Origin: Bacteroidota bacterium
Lineage (GTDB): Bacteria > Bacteroidota > Bacteroidia > AKYH767-A > OLB10
NCBI GenBank assembly: GCA_016717725.1
Contig: JADKFA010000046.1
Span: 62,001-126,000 of the forward strand
Reading direction: 5' to 3'
DNA length: 64,000 nucleotides
Shown: piece after piece, positions 45,385-56,148 of the stretch
How positions within the stretch are numbered: position 1 is the stretch's first letter
How the letters are laid out: each line of letters opens with the position of its first letter
Translations under genes and position numbers: made by a program
The notes under the pieces: generated by a model
Databases searched by the model: none
The model's input: only the letters and a program-made list of their open reading frames with translations
Told to the model about the DNA's origin: nothing

Positions 45385-46475
45385 CTATTTCTCTGCCTCA
45401 ATTCCAGCTGGAATTTTTATCTCATCATTTTTATTCAATCCTTCGAGCACTTCAATATTAATTCCATCAGAAATACCTGTTTTGATAATTTGCTTTTTAT
45501 ATTCTGTTGCCGATGTTTTTACTTCAACCCACGTAGTATCCTTTGAAAATTGTAAAACACTTTCGGGAACTCCCAACACACTATCTCTTCTGTCAAGAAT
45601 AATATCAGCATTGGCACTGTATCCTGCTCTCAAGAAATAACGGTATCAATATCAACCGCCGCTCGAATTTGAAATTGGATGGCTCCGTTCTCAGCCACTC
45701 CTTTGGGTGCGATGTATTCCAACTTCGCATTAAACTTATAATTTTCGATTGCCCCAACGGTGAGAATAAGATCCATTCCTTGATGAATTTTTCCCACTTC
45801 CGATTCATCCACTTTTCCTTCAAAAATCATCTCGCCCATATCAGCAATAGAGGCTACTGTTGTTCCTTCATTAAAAGTATTGGCTTCAATTACAGAGAAA
45901 CCTTCTTTCACTGGAACGTCGAGCACCATACCACTTAAGGTAGAACGGATCAATGTATTTGTAGTTTTACCAGTACTCTTCGCCACTCCTTCTTTGATAA
46001 GATCAAGATTATCTTGTGCTGTATTTATTTCTTCACGCGCTTGACGCAAACGAATTTCATACTGTTGAAATTCGGAAGGACTAATAATTTTATCCTTAAA
46101 CAAACTCTGATAGCGATCAAAATCAGCTTGATCGAGGTTTATTTTAGATCGGTTTGCTCTACTTTCTGCTTCGTTTAAGCAGATCATATTGGGGATGATT
46201 CTAATTTTTGCAATGACATCTCCTTTTTTAATCATTTTCCCAGCTACAATATAAATAGCTTCTACAATTCCGGAAACCTGTGGCTTGATGAATACCTCAC
46301 GGCGAGGGATTACCGAACCTGTAGCCACCGTTTTGCGAATGATGCTCAGTGTTGTTGCTTTTTCCGTTTTAAATTCTTGCGGTGGCTTTTGAGATTTCGC
46401 GTAGAGGAACCAAAGGGTCCAAACAAATGTTCCAATTAAAATCACAACAAGCAGAATTTTAAAAATTCGTTTCAT
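45385..46475 (-). CDS. MacA-like membrane fusion protein (one frameshift)
   Basis: Two stretches (45630-46475 and 45385-45633) overlap and make one adaptor of about 363 residues when one base is added near 45640, so that DIDTV continues into FLRAGYSANADIIL. The N-terminus has a membrane anchor (about 4-25). It is followed by a lipoyl-like domain (TVATGSVIPRREVFIKPQVSG, IKKGDVIAKI), an alpha-hairpin (SEFQQYEIRLRQAREEI), a beta-barrel and a short membrane-proximal domain (GVPESVLQFSKDTTWVEVKT). It lies 46 bases downstream of the permease gene and ends at the bidirectional terminator, so it is the last gene of the ATPase, permease, permease, adaptor run. Confidence 0.82.
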
Positions 46476-46521
46476 ACTCTTTATTTTATTTCTAAATTTA
46501 GATTTATTTTATCTTCAACAA

Positions 46522-47778
46522 TTAATTATCATATCTCAATGCTTCCACTGGTGGAATTGGCAATTGCTTTTTTGCAGGAATAAATCCTGCGATGGCACCT
46601 GCAACAATTAGAATTCCTAGTGCAATCAAAGCAACATCAAGGTCGATGGTGGGATTAGTAAACATACCACCCTCATCTTTTGGAATTGAAGAGGCAATGG
46701 CTTCTGTAAGTCCGATGGACAATACGAGACCAATATATCCTGCAATGGTTGTTAAGAAAACCGACTCCAAAATTAATTGTCGAACAATATGCATGGGTGG
46801 TGCGCCCAATGCACGACGAATTCCAATTTCTTTTGTACGTTCCTTCACCACGATTAACATAATATTACTTACACCAATAATTCCTGCCAACAAGGTTCCG
46901 ATCCCTACAATCCATACGAGTCCACTAATTCCTGCAAAGAGTCCACTCATTTTTTTATACTCTGTTTCCATGTTCCAATGCCCAATAGCATTGGCATCAT
47001 CGGGTGAAACTTTATGTCGCTCTCGTAAAATCGCTAAGGTTTTCTCTTCCGCAACACTTGCAGAAATATTTTTTGAAGCCATCACCGCATACCAGCCAAC
47101 AATATCTCCATAATTAAACGCTTGCTGAAAAGTAGAGAAAGGAATATGCACTTCATTGCGTTGTTCTTCCCCTCGCCCACCGGAAGCTGTAGGAACTGTT
47201 GTCCCAATCACCTGAAAATACACTCCGTTAATGCTGATGTATTCTCCAATCGGATTCTCCTCTTTCGCAAATAAAGTTTCCACTGCTCCTTGTCCGATAA
47301 TCGCCACCTTTCTTTTACCAGATATATCATTCTGATTTAAAAAACGACCTGTTTTCACATTGATATCATCAATCAAAGTCAATTCAGGATAAACACCCGA
47401 GACAGAAAATCCACCTGTTTTTAATCCACGAACAACATTATTAGTTCCGTTATAATTTCCCAATTGATTCATGGGTGCTACAACCGCTAATTCAGGAAGT
47501 ACTTTTAATGCTTTTGTATCTTCATTGTTAAAATTAAAATTCCGACCGGGCTTCATTCCTTTGTATGGTTTGGAAGTTTTTTGAGCCCAACAAAAAAAAC
47601 TATTCGTTGCCGTTCCCGCAAAATCCTGCATGATCCCATTGCTCAACCCATTTCCTGAACCAATCATAACGACTAACATAAAGATGCCCCAAAACACACC
47701 AAAGCAAGTGAGGAAGGTGCGCATTTTATTCTTCTTGATGGTGGCGAAGATTTCTTGCCAGGAGTCGGAGTCGAACAT
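46522..47778 (-). CDS. MacB-type ABC transporter permease (second)
   Basis: The 418-residue inner membrane protein has the MacB/FtsX layout: an N-terminal helix (RTFLTCFGVFWGIFMLVVMIG), a large periplasmic MacB_PCD domain (about 45-270) and three C-terminal helices with the conserved stretch GISGLVWIVGIGTLLAGIIGVSN followed by KERTKEIGIRRALGAPPMHIVRQ. It shares this plan with the permease encoded 142 bases upstream. In Bacteroidota paired MacB-like permeases are common and may work as a heterodimer with one ATPase. The substrate is unknown. Confidence 0.9.
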   Translation of the reverse strand: MFDSDSWQEIFATIKKNKMRTFLTCFGVFWGIFMLVVMIGSGNGLSNGIMQDFAGTATNSFFCWAQKTSKPYKGMKPGRNFNFNNEDTKALKVLPELAVVAPMNQLGNYNGTNNVVRGLKTGGFSVSGVYPELTLIDDINVKTGRFLNQNDISGKRKVAIIGQGAVETLFAKEENPIGEYISINGVYFQVIGTTVPTASGGRGEEQRNEVHIPFSTFQQAFNYGDIVGWYAVMASKNISASVAEEKTLAILRERHKVSPDDANAIGHWNMETEYKKMSGLFAGISGLVWIVGIGTLLAGIIGVSNIMLIVVKERTKEIGIRRALGAPPMHIVRQLILESVFLTTIAGYIGLVLSIGLTEAIASSIPKDEGGMFTNPTIDLDVALIALGILIVAGAIAGFIPAKKQLPIPPVEALRYDN

Positions 47779-47893
47779 CGTCTTTAATCTATGATTTTAT
47801 GGAACACTGATTTTTTATGATGGTTATGATCACTTATGATTTATTCCTTCTAAACTTAAATATTACTCGCAATAATCAAACTCTAATTCTGAT

Positions 47894-47909
47894 CCCGATA
47901 GCTATCGGG
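47894..47909. repeat. dispersed palindrome CCCGATAGCTATCGGG, copy 2
   Basis: The same 16-bp palindrome as at 540-555 and 57840-57913, here 11 bases beyond the stop codon of the first permease gene and flanked by CTTAATTAA. It falls between two co-directional genes of one cluster. Confidence 0.8.
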
Positions 47910-47920
47910 ACTTAATTAAT

Positions 47921-49150
47921 TTATTCATCGCGGAGGGCGGCAATGGGTTCTATTCTTGCGGCTCTTAAGGCGGGGATAAGTCCGGCGATGGCTCCTGCGA
48001 TGACGAGCAAGATCACTGCCGAAACCGCAACACCCAAATCCACTTCTGGATTACGGAAGAAGTCGCTGGGTGGCATGAATTTCCTTGCTCCTTCCAAGAC
48101 AAGTACACCGAACATTAATCCAATGTAACCTGCCACTGCAGTAATCAATACACTTTCTTGAATAATCATGGAGATGATGGAATTGGGGTTGGCTCCAATC
48201 GCTTTCCTCACTCCTATTTCCTTTGTTCTTTCTTTTACAGCAATCATCATAATATTACTAACGCCTACGATCCCCGCAATGAGCGTTCCGATGCCAATTA
48301 CCCAAATGAAAATTCGGATATTGCTTAGCATTTCCATGACACGAATGTATTCTACACTATTGTTCCAAATGCTGGCTGCTTGTCGGTCTTCAGGATCGAA
48401 ATTGTATTTCGTAGATAATAATTTTCGGATATCGCCCACCATTTTTTCACTTTCATCCACTGTCATATTTCCAGTACTCAGCCAAATCACACTTAACTTA
48501 TCTTGTCCATTGAAGGCACGTTGAGCCGTACTAACGGGTATGTATATCCGCTCATTGTCACCTCTGCCGGGATCGGTAAATTGACCAATCACTTTAAATG
48601 GAATCCCATCCACGTTGATGTATTTACCAATTGGATTCTCCTTATTAAACAAAGCTTCTTCCACGGGTTTCCCTATAGCACATACTTTACGATAGGAGGT
48701 AATATCATTGTTATTGATGAATCTTCCTTGTTCTAATTTGCAATTTTCTAAATAATCGTGATCGGGCATACAGGAGCGAACAGTAAAAGCTCCAGTTGCA
48801 TTTTTGTAACTAAGCGTTCTTATATTTCTTCCATCATAGCTAGCGGTCATTTCAGAACCGGTTGTATTCTGCCGTTCGATCATTGCAAAATCTTCGTTAC
48901 GCAATTGCACGGTTCTACCGGGCTGAAATCCATTATGCACTTTGGATGTTACACCGCCATTGATCCAAATCGAATTCACAGCATCGGATTGAAATTGATT
49001 TTCGGCACCATTACGTAATCCTTGTCCGGAACCTAACAAAACAATCAACATAAAAATTCCCCAAGCCACACTAAAAGCAGTGAGGAATGTCCGCAAACGA
49101 TTAGCGCGGATGGTGGAGAGGATTTCAGACCAGACTTCTTTGTTGAACAT
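47921..49150 (-). CDS. MacB-type ABC transporter permease (first)
   Basis: The 409-residue protein begins at the ATG at 49150 (MFNKEVWSEILST); the frame stays open upstream only through repeat sequence. It has the first helix RTFLTAFSVAWGIFMLIVLLG, a periplasmic MacB_PCD domain, and the C-terminal transmembrane block IRIFIWVIGIGTLIAGIVGVSN followed by KERTKEIGVRKAIGANPNSI. The end EPIAALRDE is typical of the family. It is related to the next permease and lies between it and the ATPase gene. Confidence 0.9.
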   Translation of the reverse strand: MFNKEVWSEILSTIRANRLRTFLTAFSVAWGIFMLIVLLGSGQGLRNGAENQFQSDAVNSIWINGGVTSKVHNGFQPGRTVQLRNEDFAMIERQNTTGSEMTASYDGRNIRTLSYKNATGAFTVRSCMPDHDYLENCKLEQGRFINNNDITSYRKVCAIGKPVEEALFNKENPIGKYINVDGIPFKVIGQFTDPGRGDNERIYIPVSTAQRAFNGQDKLSVIWLSTGNMTVDESEKMVGDIRKLLSTKYNFDPEDRQAASIWNNSVEYIRVMEMLSNIRIFIWVIGIGTLIAGIVGVSNIMMIAVKERTKEIGVRKAIGANPNSIISMIIQESVLITAVAGYIGLMFGVLVLEGARKFMPPSDFFRNPEVDLGVAVSAVILLVIAGAIAGLIPALRAARIEPIAALRDE

Positions 49151-49370
49151 TTCTACAATTGGTGGATTGGTGAGTTGGTGGATTGGTGAATTGTGAATTA
49201 GATTCGGAGATCGCGAAGTTTCGCGAGGAGATCGGAGAATGGGAGTGTTCCCTGAGCTTGTCGAAGGGAGATCGCGAAGTTTCGCGAGGAGATGGGAGTG
49301 TTCCCCTGCGCTTGCAGATGGGAGATAGCGCAAGCTCATCTTCAAATTTTCAAATTAGAAAATTTTCAAA
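49151..49370. repeat. repeat tract between ATPase and permease genes
   Basis: The 220-base gap contains GGTGGATTGGTGAGTTGGTG-like units (49158-49190), two copies of GATCGCGAAGTTTCGCGAGGAG (49209 and 49269) and a CCCTGAGCTTGTCGAAGGG motif (49250). These are dispersed intergenic repeats; no gene is seen. Confidence 0.6.
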
Positions 49371-50033
49371 TTAATCCACGATTAACCCATCCTTAATCCG
49401 GATGGTGCGTTGGGTTCTTTCGGCTACTTCGGATTCATGCGTTACGATGATGACGGTGACACCTGACTGATTTACTTCGGTAAGAAGATTCATAACTTCT
49501 TCTCCCGTGGCGGAGTCGAGTGCTCCGGTAGGTTCATCAGCAAGAATTATTTTTGGTTTAGTTATTAAGGCGCGTGCAATGGCTACACGTTGTTTTTGTC
49601 CTCCGGAAAGTTCATTGGGACCGTGATGAGCCCAATCTTTTAATCCTACTCGATCGAGGTATTCTAATGCGATTTTATTTCTTTCTTTTCGCTTTACATT
49701 TTGATAGTACAAGGGTAGTGCAACATTTTCCATCGCATTTTTAAAGCTGAGGAGGTTGAAAGATTGAAATACAAATCCGATGAGGTGATTTCGAAAATGG
49801 GCAGCCTTGGTCGGATTCAAATCCTTAATCAAAGTATTATCCAGGGTATAAGAACCACTATCATAATTATCCAGAATTCCCAAAATATTGAGCAAGGTAG
49901 ATTTCCCTGAACCCGAAGAGCCCATGATGGAAACCATTTCGCCAGCTGCGATATTTAAATCGATACCTTTTAAAACATGTAAACTCCCTTTTCCCATGGG
50001 ATAAGACTTGTTCACGGATTGTAATTGAATCAT
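49371..50033 (-). CDS. MacB/LolD-type ABC transporter ATP-binding protein
   Basis: The 220-residue ATPase energises the neighbouring MacB-type permeases. It has Walker A GSSGSGKST (38-46), the Q-loop FVFQSFNLL, the signature LSGGQKQRVAIARAL, Walker B IILADEPTGALD and the H-loop VTHESEVA. It lacks fused membrane segments, so the transporter uses separate ATPase and permease chains. The ATG at 50033 (MIQLQSVNKS) is preferred to a TTG three codons upstream. It is the first gene of the four-gene transporter run. Confidence 0.93.
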   Translation of the reverse strand: MIQLQSVNKSYPMGKGSLHVLKGIDLNIAAGEMVSIMGSSGSGKSTLLNILGILDNYDSGSYTLDNTLIKDLNPTKAAHFRNHLIGFVFQSFNLLSFKNAMENVALPLYYQNVKRKERNKIALEYLDRVGLKDWAHHGPNELSGGQKQRVAIARALITKPKIILADEPTGALDSATGEEVMNLLTEVNQSGVTVIIVTHESEVAERTQRTIRIKDGLIVD

Positions 50034-50475
50034 ACTTAACAAAGGTAAAAGGATGATTTGAATTAGGGATCGCGTATCGACAAAACCTCTCCAAAAAGGG
50101 ACGAAACGAAGTTTTAAGACAATAGGACGTTTATAAATGCAAAATAATGCTATTGATTACGCTAATTAAAGTTCAGTTTGTCTAGATGCTGAACATTCTT
50201 GAAGTGTCGGCGCTATGTTAATTTTTCTCGCACCTTTCGGCAAGCTCAGGGTGAAAAGGAAATTTTCTCGCGCAGGCGAAAAGTTTAATCGCTAAAGTTT
50301 AATCGCTAAAGTTTCTCGCGAAGGCGCAGAGCCGCAAAGTTTTCAAGATTCTAAATTTTCTGGTAAAGACCGAACTAGGCGAAAAATTTTTAAGACGCTA
50401 GACTTCTAGCAATGGTGCAAATGATTGATTTTTTCTTTTAGAAACGCGAATATTAAAAAACAAAACATTTACAAC
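50034..50475. repeat. intergenic region with dispersed repeats
   Basis: No gene is seen in this 442-base gap. At 50228-50345 lie a CCTTTCGGCAAGCTCAGGGT motif, two tandem AGTTTAATCGCTAA units, and a TTTCTCGCGAAGGCGCAGAG block like those near 820 and 61420. Confidence 0.55.
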
Positions 50476-52089
50476 CTACTCCACCATCACCTTCTTGGTA
50501 ACAATACTGCTTTTAAATTGCATGACGATGGTGTACATGCCTGCGGAGTAGCTTAGTAAATTTAAACTGATTGGGTTTTCAGTTTGGTTTTCTTTGGTTT
50601 CTAATTTGCGGCCTTGTGCATCATACACGCGAATGGTCCATGGCACATTGGACTCGTTGGGATATTGAAAAATTCCTTTGCTTGGGTTCGGGTAAAAATT
50701 GATGAGACTTTCGTCTGTCATCATGGGATTTTCTTTTACAGGCAAATACAGACAAGCATCAAACACAAACAAGGGCACGTATGGAGTGTCTACTACCAGA
50801 TATGCTGGTTTTTGTGTATGAATATTATTCACCTCTGTCATGGTCACTAAACTATCTGTTACGGGCAAGCTACCCGTTAATACTACTCCCTGCATTTGGT
50901 GGCATAAAGAAATGCCGTCGGGTGGTAAGCGGTACAAATAGGCAAGGTACTGCCATACCCCGCCATAATAATATCCCTTTAGTAATAAATCGCCATTCTT
51001 GAGTACAGCTGTTTTAGGATAGCACGACCAAGTAGGTGCATAACCCATAAATCTAGTCCATAATGTATCCCCATTTAAATCTGTTTTTATTAGTAAAGTA
51101 GCATCATTATTTTGTGCGGCACCCATACAAGTCATCACCAATTGGTGATCATGAGTTAAACGTAAACTTGCTGAATATATCGCTACTCCCTTTCCGACGG
51201 GCGTATCATACGTTTTGCACCAAACTACGGTTCCAGAAGTATCGAGCTTCATTAAATACATAGCAGGATCGAACCATTGAGGAAAAGAACCGCCTAGGGA
51301 AATGTTGAGGCTATCAGTAAAGCCTACTACATACAAACTTCCATCCACCATTAACCCTTCGTGCATCCATCCCCGAGGACGGATATAAGATTTAATCCAA
51401 TCCACCTGCCCGTTTTCACGAAACGACATAATGCAAGAACCTACTGTCGTTAAATTTAAACCAGCATAAAAACGATCACTATTTGTCTCTACTACAAATT
51501 CTGCAGCACCCAAAAACCCATATAAAACTTTTGAGTTTATTATATTAAGGCTAGTGTCGACAGTAAAAATGATGGGTGCTTTATTGGATGAACTTGTATT
51601 ATTAATAAACCCTCGACTTCCGGATGCCATTAAATTATTGGATCTAGTGGCCATTAAATGACGCCCCCCGTAATTATTATACATCTCTCCATCGAATGTA
51701 TATTTTTTACCGTCTATAGGTAAAAAGTTGGTATCACATTTATAAATAGAATGGCAAATTGCACCTTGATTTAAAATTGAATCTATACTAGTGCAGAAAT
51801 AATAATTGTGATTATTCAAATTACAATACGAGGATATTGAAAAAAAATCGCCCTCATAAAAAAATTGCTCGTACTTTGGATGACTTGAATTGAAATTAAG
51901 CGATGAATCCATTTGAAAAACGATATTAAAACTAGGAAGTGAAATGTCTCCATTTGAGTGTTCTATGGGATAAAATGAATTATATATTTCGAAATCCCAT
52001 AGCTTACCCTTGTAATTTTGAGCGAAAATCACATTTACTGTAAACAAAAAAATTACTACAATTTTACAAATCTTTTTGATATTGTCCAT
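50476..52089 (-). CDS. T9SS-sorted secreted protein of unknown function
   Basis: The 537-residue protein has a signal peptide (VVIFLFTVNVIFA, cleavage before QNYKGKLWD). Residues about 100-420 hold repeated beta-propeller-like segments (YLMKLDTSGTVVWCKTYDTP, LLIKTDLNGDTLWTRFMGY). The C-terminus is a type A T9SS sorting domain (INFYPNPSKGIFQYP, IRVYDAQGRK, SYSAGMYTIVMQF, KKVMVE). The segments resemble surface proteins with a kelch/WD-like fold and no known enzyme motif. It should be exported across the outer membrane and attached or released by the T9SS. Its first 34 bases overlap the end of an older T9SS remnant in another frame. Confidence 0.8.
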   Translation of the reverse strand: MDNIKKICKIVVIFLFTVNVIFAQNYKGKLWDFEIYNSFYPIEHSNGDISLPSFNIVFQMDSSLNFNSSHPKYEQFFYEGDFFSISSYCNLNNHNYYFCTSIDSILNQGAICHSIYKCDTNFLPIDGKKYTFDGEMYNNYGGRHLMATRSNNLMASGSRGFINNTSSSNKAPIIFTVDTSLNIINSKVLYGFLGAAEFVVETNSDRFYAGLNLTTVGSCIMSFRENGQVDWIKSYIRPRGWMHEGLMVDGSLYVVGFTDSLNISLGGSFPQWFDPAMYLMKLDTSGTVVWCKTYDTPVGKGVAIYSASLRLTHDHQLVMTCMGAAQNNDATLLIKTDLNGDTLWTRFMGYAPTWSCYPKTAVLKNGDLLLKGYYYGGVWQYLAYLYRLPPDGISLCHQMQGVVLTGSLPVTDSLVTMTEVNNIHTQKPAYLVVDTPYVPLFVFDACLYLPVKENPMMTDESLINFYPNPSKGIFQYPNESNVPWTIRVYDAQGRKLETKENQTENPISLNLLSYSAGMYTIVMQFKSSIVTKKVMVE

Positions 52090-52215
52090 GCTGACGTTTT
52101 TAAAACTAATGAATACATTCCTTCACTTAACAGTGGTAAATCCATGCTCCCATTTAACTCACCATTCCACTTCATGCTTTTAATAATTCTACCAAATAAA
52201 TCAATTATAACCAAC
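52056..52215 (-). pseudogene. remnant of a T9SS sorting domain overlapping the next gene start
   Basis: A minus-strand frame reads VIIDLFGRIIKSMKWNGELN, then SMDLPLLSEGMYSLVLKTS and AWTISKRFVKL followed by TAG at 52056-52058. This is a good T9SS C-terminal domain. Upstream, the same frame reads SSYVDENA then a TAG, where a CAG (Gln) would be expected, and further stops follow, so only the end of a former gene remains. The rest of 52090-52367 holds no gene. Confidence 0.5.
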
Positions 52216-52367
52216 TACGCATTTTCATCTACATACGAAGATATCGATTATTCATCCATTTATAACAAGGAAAGTCAAAAAACTTCAAAGACCATTATCA
52301 ATTTGAAAAGCACTAAAACTTACTCTGCTAAAACTTTCAGAGAATAAGATTAAAATTCAATTTAATT

Positions 52368-55300
52368 CTAAACCACCACCGGCTCATACCCAAGAGCAGG
52401 ACTCAACCAACGTTCGGTTTCGTCGATTGACATTCCTTTACGTTGAGCATATTCTTCAACTTGATCGCGTTGAATTTTTCCTAAGCCGAAATATTGTGAG
52501 GTGGGATGTGAGAAATAGAGACCGCTTACGGCAGCGGTGGGAACCATCGCTAAACTTTCGGTGAGTGTGATACCGGCATTTTTTTCGACATCGAATAAAT
52601 CCCATATGGTATTTTTTTCGGTGTGATCGGGTTGGGCGGGATAACCTGGTGCTGGACGAATGCCAGCATATTCTTCCTTGATGAGTTCATCGTTTGCAAA
52701 ATGCTCATCGGCTGCATAACCCCAAAATTCTTTTCGCACACGTTGATGCAATCGCTCTGCAAAAGCTTCTGCTAAACGATCCGCCAATGCTTTTAACATG
52801 ATGGCGCTATAGTCGTCGTGGTTGGCTTCGAATGCTGCAACATGCTTATCAATTCCTTCTCCGCATGCTACAGCAAATGTTCCGATATAATCTTTTACAT
52901 TGGATGAAATGGGTGCAATAAAATCAGACAACGCCATGTTGTATTGCCCTGCTGGTTTTTTAGTTTGTTGACGTAACGTATGAAATACTGCTCGCTTCGT
53001 TTTTCGTTCTTCATTTGAGAAAACGATGATATCATCACCGTCGGCATTTGCTGGAAAAAGTCCGATAACACCATTTGCTTGCATCCATTTCTCATCGATA
53101 ATTTGTTTCAGCATCTGCTGTGCATCATCGAAAAGTTTTTTTGCTTCTACTCCTCTTTCTGGATCTGAAAATATTTTTGGATACGATCCTTTCATCTCCC
53201 AAGAGTGAAAGAAGGGAGTCCAGTCGATGTATTCAGCTAACTCTGCAATTGAATAATCCTTCAACACCGTAACTCCTGGTTTCAAGGGTGTACATTCTCC
53301 ACTCTTCGACCAATCACTTGGCCAAGCATTTTTACGGGCCTCTTCAATCGAAATAAATTTATTGGCAGCTTGTGCTCCTGCATGTTGTTTACGCAAGCGA
53401 TCGTATTCTACATTGGTGCGATCGACAAGTTCTTGCTTTTGATCCTTTGACAAAAGCGAACTTACAACAGGTACGGAGCGAGATGCATCATTCACATGAA
53501 TAACAGGATGCGAATAATGTGGTGCAATTTTCACTGCGGTATGAACTTTAGATGTAGTTGCTCCACCAATCAGCAAAGGAATATCAAATTTTTGTCTTTC
53601 CATTTCTTTGGCAACATGTACCATTTCATCGAGAGAAGGAGTAATCAGTCCACTGAGACCAATTACATCTACTTCATGTTCTTTGCAGCGGCTAAAATTT
53701 TATCGGCGGAAACCATCACGCCTAAATCAATCACATCATAATTATTACAAGCCAGAACAACACCAACAATATTTTTCCAATATCATGCACATCGCCCTTC
53801 ACGGTTGCCATTAAAATTTTACCTTTCTTGCTAGCGCCTACTTCTTTTTCTGCTTCGAGATATGGCAACAAATAGGCTACTGCTTTCTTCATCACACGAG
53901 CTGATTTTACTACTTGCGGTAAAAACATTTTTCCAGCTCCAAACAAATCTCCTACTACATTCATTCCATCCATCAATGGACCTTCGATAAGATGCAATGC
54001 TTTCGGATATAATTTTCGAGCTTCTTCAACATCAACTTCGATATATTCTACAATTCCTTTTACCAAGGCATGTGTCAATCTCTCTTGCACGGTACCTTCA
54101 CGCCATGCTTCATCACGCTCTTGCTTTTTTCCTGCACCTTTTACTTGTTCGGCGTAGGCAATTAATTTTTCAGTAGCGTCATCGTTGCGATCTAAAAGTA
54201 CATCTTCAATGATGGTTAATAAATCTTTTGGGATTTCATCATACACTTGCAATTGTCCTGGATTCACAATGCCCATATCCATTCCTGCTTTTACAGCATG
54301 ATATAAAAATGCAGCGTGGATGGCTTCACGAACGTGATCATTCCCTCTGAAAGAAAACGAAACGTTACTTACTCCACCACTCACTTTCGCATGCGGAAGA
54401 TTTTTTTTGATCCATGCAGTTGCTTCAAAGAAATCGAGCGCATTGCGACGATGTTCTTCCATTCCGGTTGCTACAGGAAAAATATTAGGATCGAAAATAA
54501 TATCTTGAGGAGGGAAATTAATTTTTTGAGTTAACAAATTATAGGCGCGTTCACAAATTTCAATACGACGCTGGTACGAATCCGCTTGACCTTGCTCATC
54601 AAAGGCCATTACAATAACTGCCGCGCCGTACTTACGAATAATATTTGCTTGACGTAAAAATTCAGCTTCTCCTTCCTTCATGGAAATGGAGTTCACAATA
54701 CTTTTTCCTTGGGTACATTTTAATCCCGCTTCAATCACAAAAAACTTAGAAGAATCAATCATGATGGGCAGCTTAGCAATATCGGGTTCAGACGCAATCA
54801 AGTGAAGAAACTTCACCATGGCCGCTTCTGCGTCGAGCATTCCTTCATCCATATTGATGTCGATCGCTTGCGCACCGCCTTCTACTTGATTGCGGGCGAT
54901 GGCCAATGCTTCTTCATAATTACCATCAATAATCAACTTCGCAAATTTTCGGCTACCCGTCACGTTAGTACGTTCCCCGACATTCATAAAATTGCTATCA
55001 GGTCGCATGGTAACAGCTTCTAGTCCGCTCAAATGCATAAGCGTATCGGCTTGGGGGACTTTACGAGGCGGACATTGCTTCGCTAACTTTGCAATTTCAG
55101 CAATATGTTCAGGCGTAGTACCGCAACATCCTCCTACAATATTTAAAAATCCACTCGTTAAAAAATCTTTTATTTGATGCCCCATGTGATGCGGCGTTTC
55201 ATCGTATTCACCAAACTGATTGGGAAGTCCGGCATTTGGATAAGCACTAATAAAAAACGGAGCTTTCTCACTCAATTCTTCAAGGTGAGGACGCATTTCT

Positions 55301-56052
55301 GCTGCTCCTAGTGCGCAATTCAATCCAACACTAAGGAGATCCACATGAGAAATAGAATTCAAAAATGCTTCCACGGTTTGACCACTTAACGTACGTCCGC
55401 TGGCATCGGTAATAGTTCCCGAAACCATAACGGGCATTTTGATATCTCTACTTTCTAATTCTGTTTGAATGGCAAACAATGCTGCCTTTGCATTCAGTGT
55501 ATCAAAAATGGTTTCAATCAATAATACATCTACCCCACCATCTAATAACCCTTTTATTTGTTCTGTGTATGCTTCCACTAGATCATCAAAACTCACAGCA
55601 CGAAAACCAGGATCATTTACATCGGGACTTAAAGAGGCGGTTCGGTTGGTTGGTCCTAGTGCACCGGCAATAAACTTGGGTCCTCCAGTAGGATTTTTCA
55701 CCATCCATTCCTGCACAGCTTGTTTTGCAATTTTCGCTGATTCCAAATTCATTTCATACGCCAATGATTCCATCTTATAATCGGCAAGAGAAATACGTTG
55801 TGCATTAAAAGTGTTGGTCTCAATGATATCTGCACCTGAATCCAAATACGCTTTATGAATATCTCTAATAATTTGATTCTGGGTGAGAGAAAGCAAATCA
55901 TTATTTCCTTTAAGGTCTTGGGGCCAATCGGCAAAACGTGTTCCCCGATAATCTGCTTCTTGCAAATCATAGCGTTGAATCATAGTTCCCATAGCACCAT
56001 CAATCACAAGGATGTGCTTTTCTAATTGTTCACGAATTGGATGTTTTGTCAT
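52368..56052 (-). CDS. metH: cobalamin-dependent methionine synthase (two frameshifts)
   Basis: MetH moves a methyl group from methyltetrahydrofolate to homocysteine through methylcobalamin. Reading leftwards, the parts are the homocysteine-binding domain (zinc cysteines in GGCCGTTPEHI), the pterin domain (MNVGERTNVTGSRKFAKLI), the cobalamin cap and Rossmann domains (GDVHDIGK, His ligand) and the activation domain (RPAPGYPAQPDH, LYFSHPTSQYFGLGKI). The frame breaks twice. A T5 run at 53772-53776 should be T6 (restoring DIGKNIVGVVLACNNYDVI), and one C is missing near 53675 (restoring NMEVDVIGLSGLITPSLDEM). With both repaired, about 1228 residues result, the normal length. An assembly error is likelier than true loss. 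A SAM-I riboswitch lies upstream. Confidence 0.9.
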
Positions 56053-56082
56053 ATTTATTTTATCAGAGCGACCGAAAAAGAA

Positions 56083-56112
56083 AAAATCTCCCCGGTAGCC
56101 AGAAGAGATTTT
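56083..56112 (-). terminator. riboswitch-linked terminator upstream of metH
   Basis: On the minus strand: AAAATCTC, inner CTGG, loop CTA, CCGG, GAGATTTT, then TTTCTTTTT. This is an intrinsic terminator 30 bases before the metH start and 36 bases beyond the SAM-I aptamer, as expected for transcriptional attenuation when SAM is bound. Confidence 0.8.
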
Positions 56113-56148
56113 ACGTTATTTTTAAGAAATGGTTTAGATCCTCTGGTA

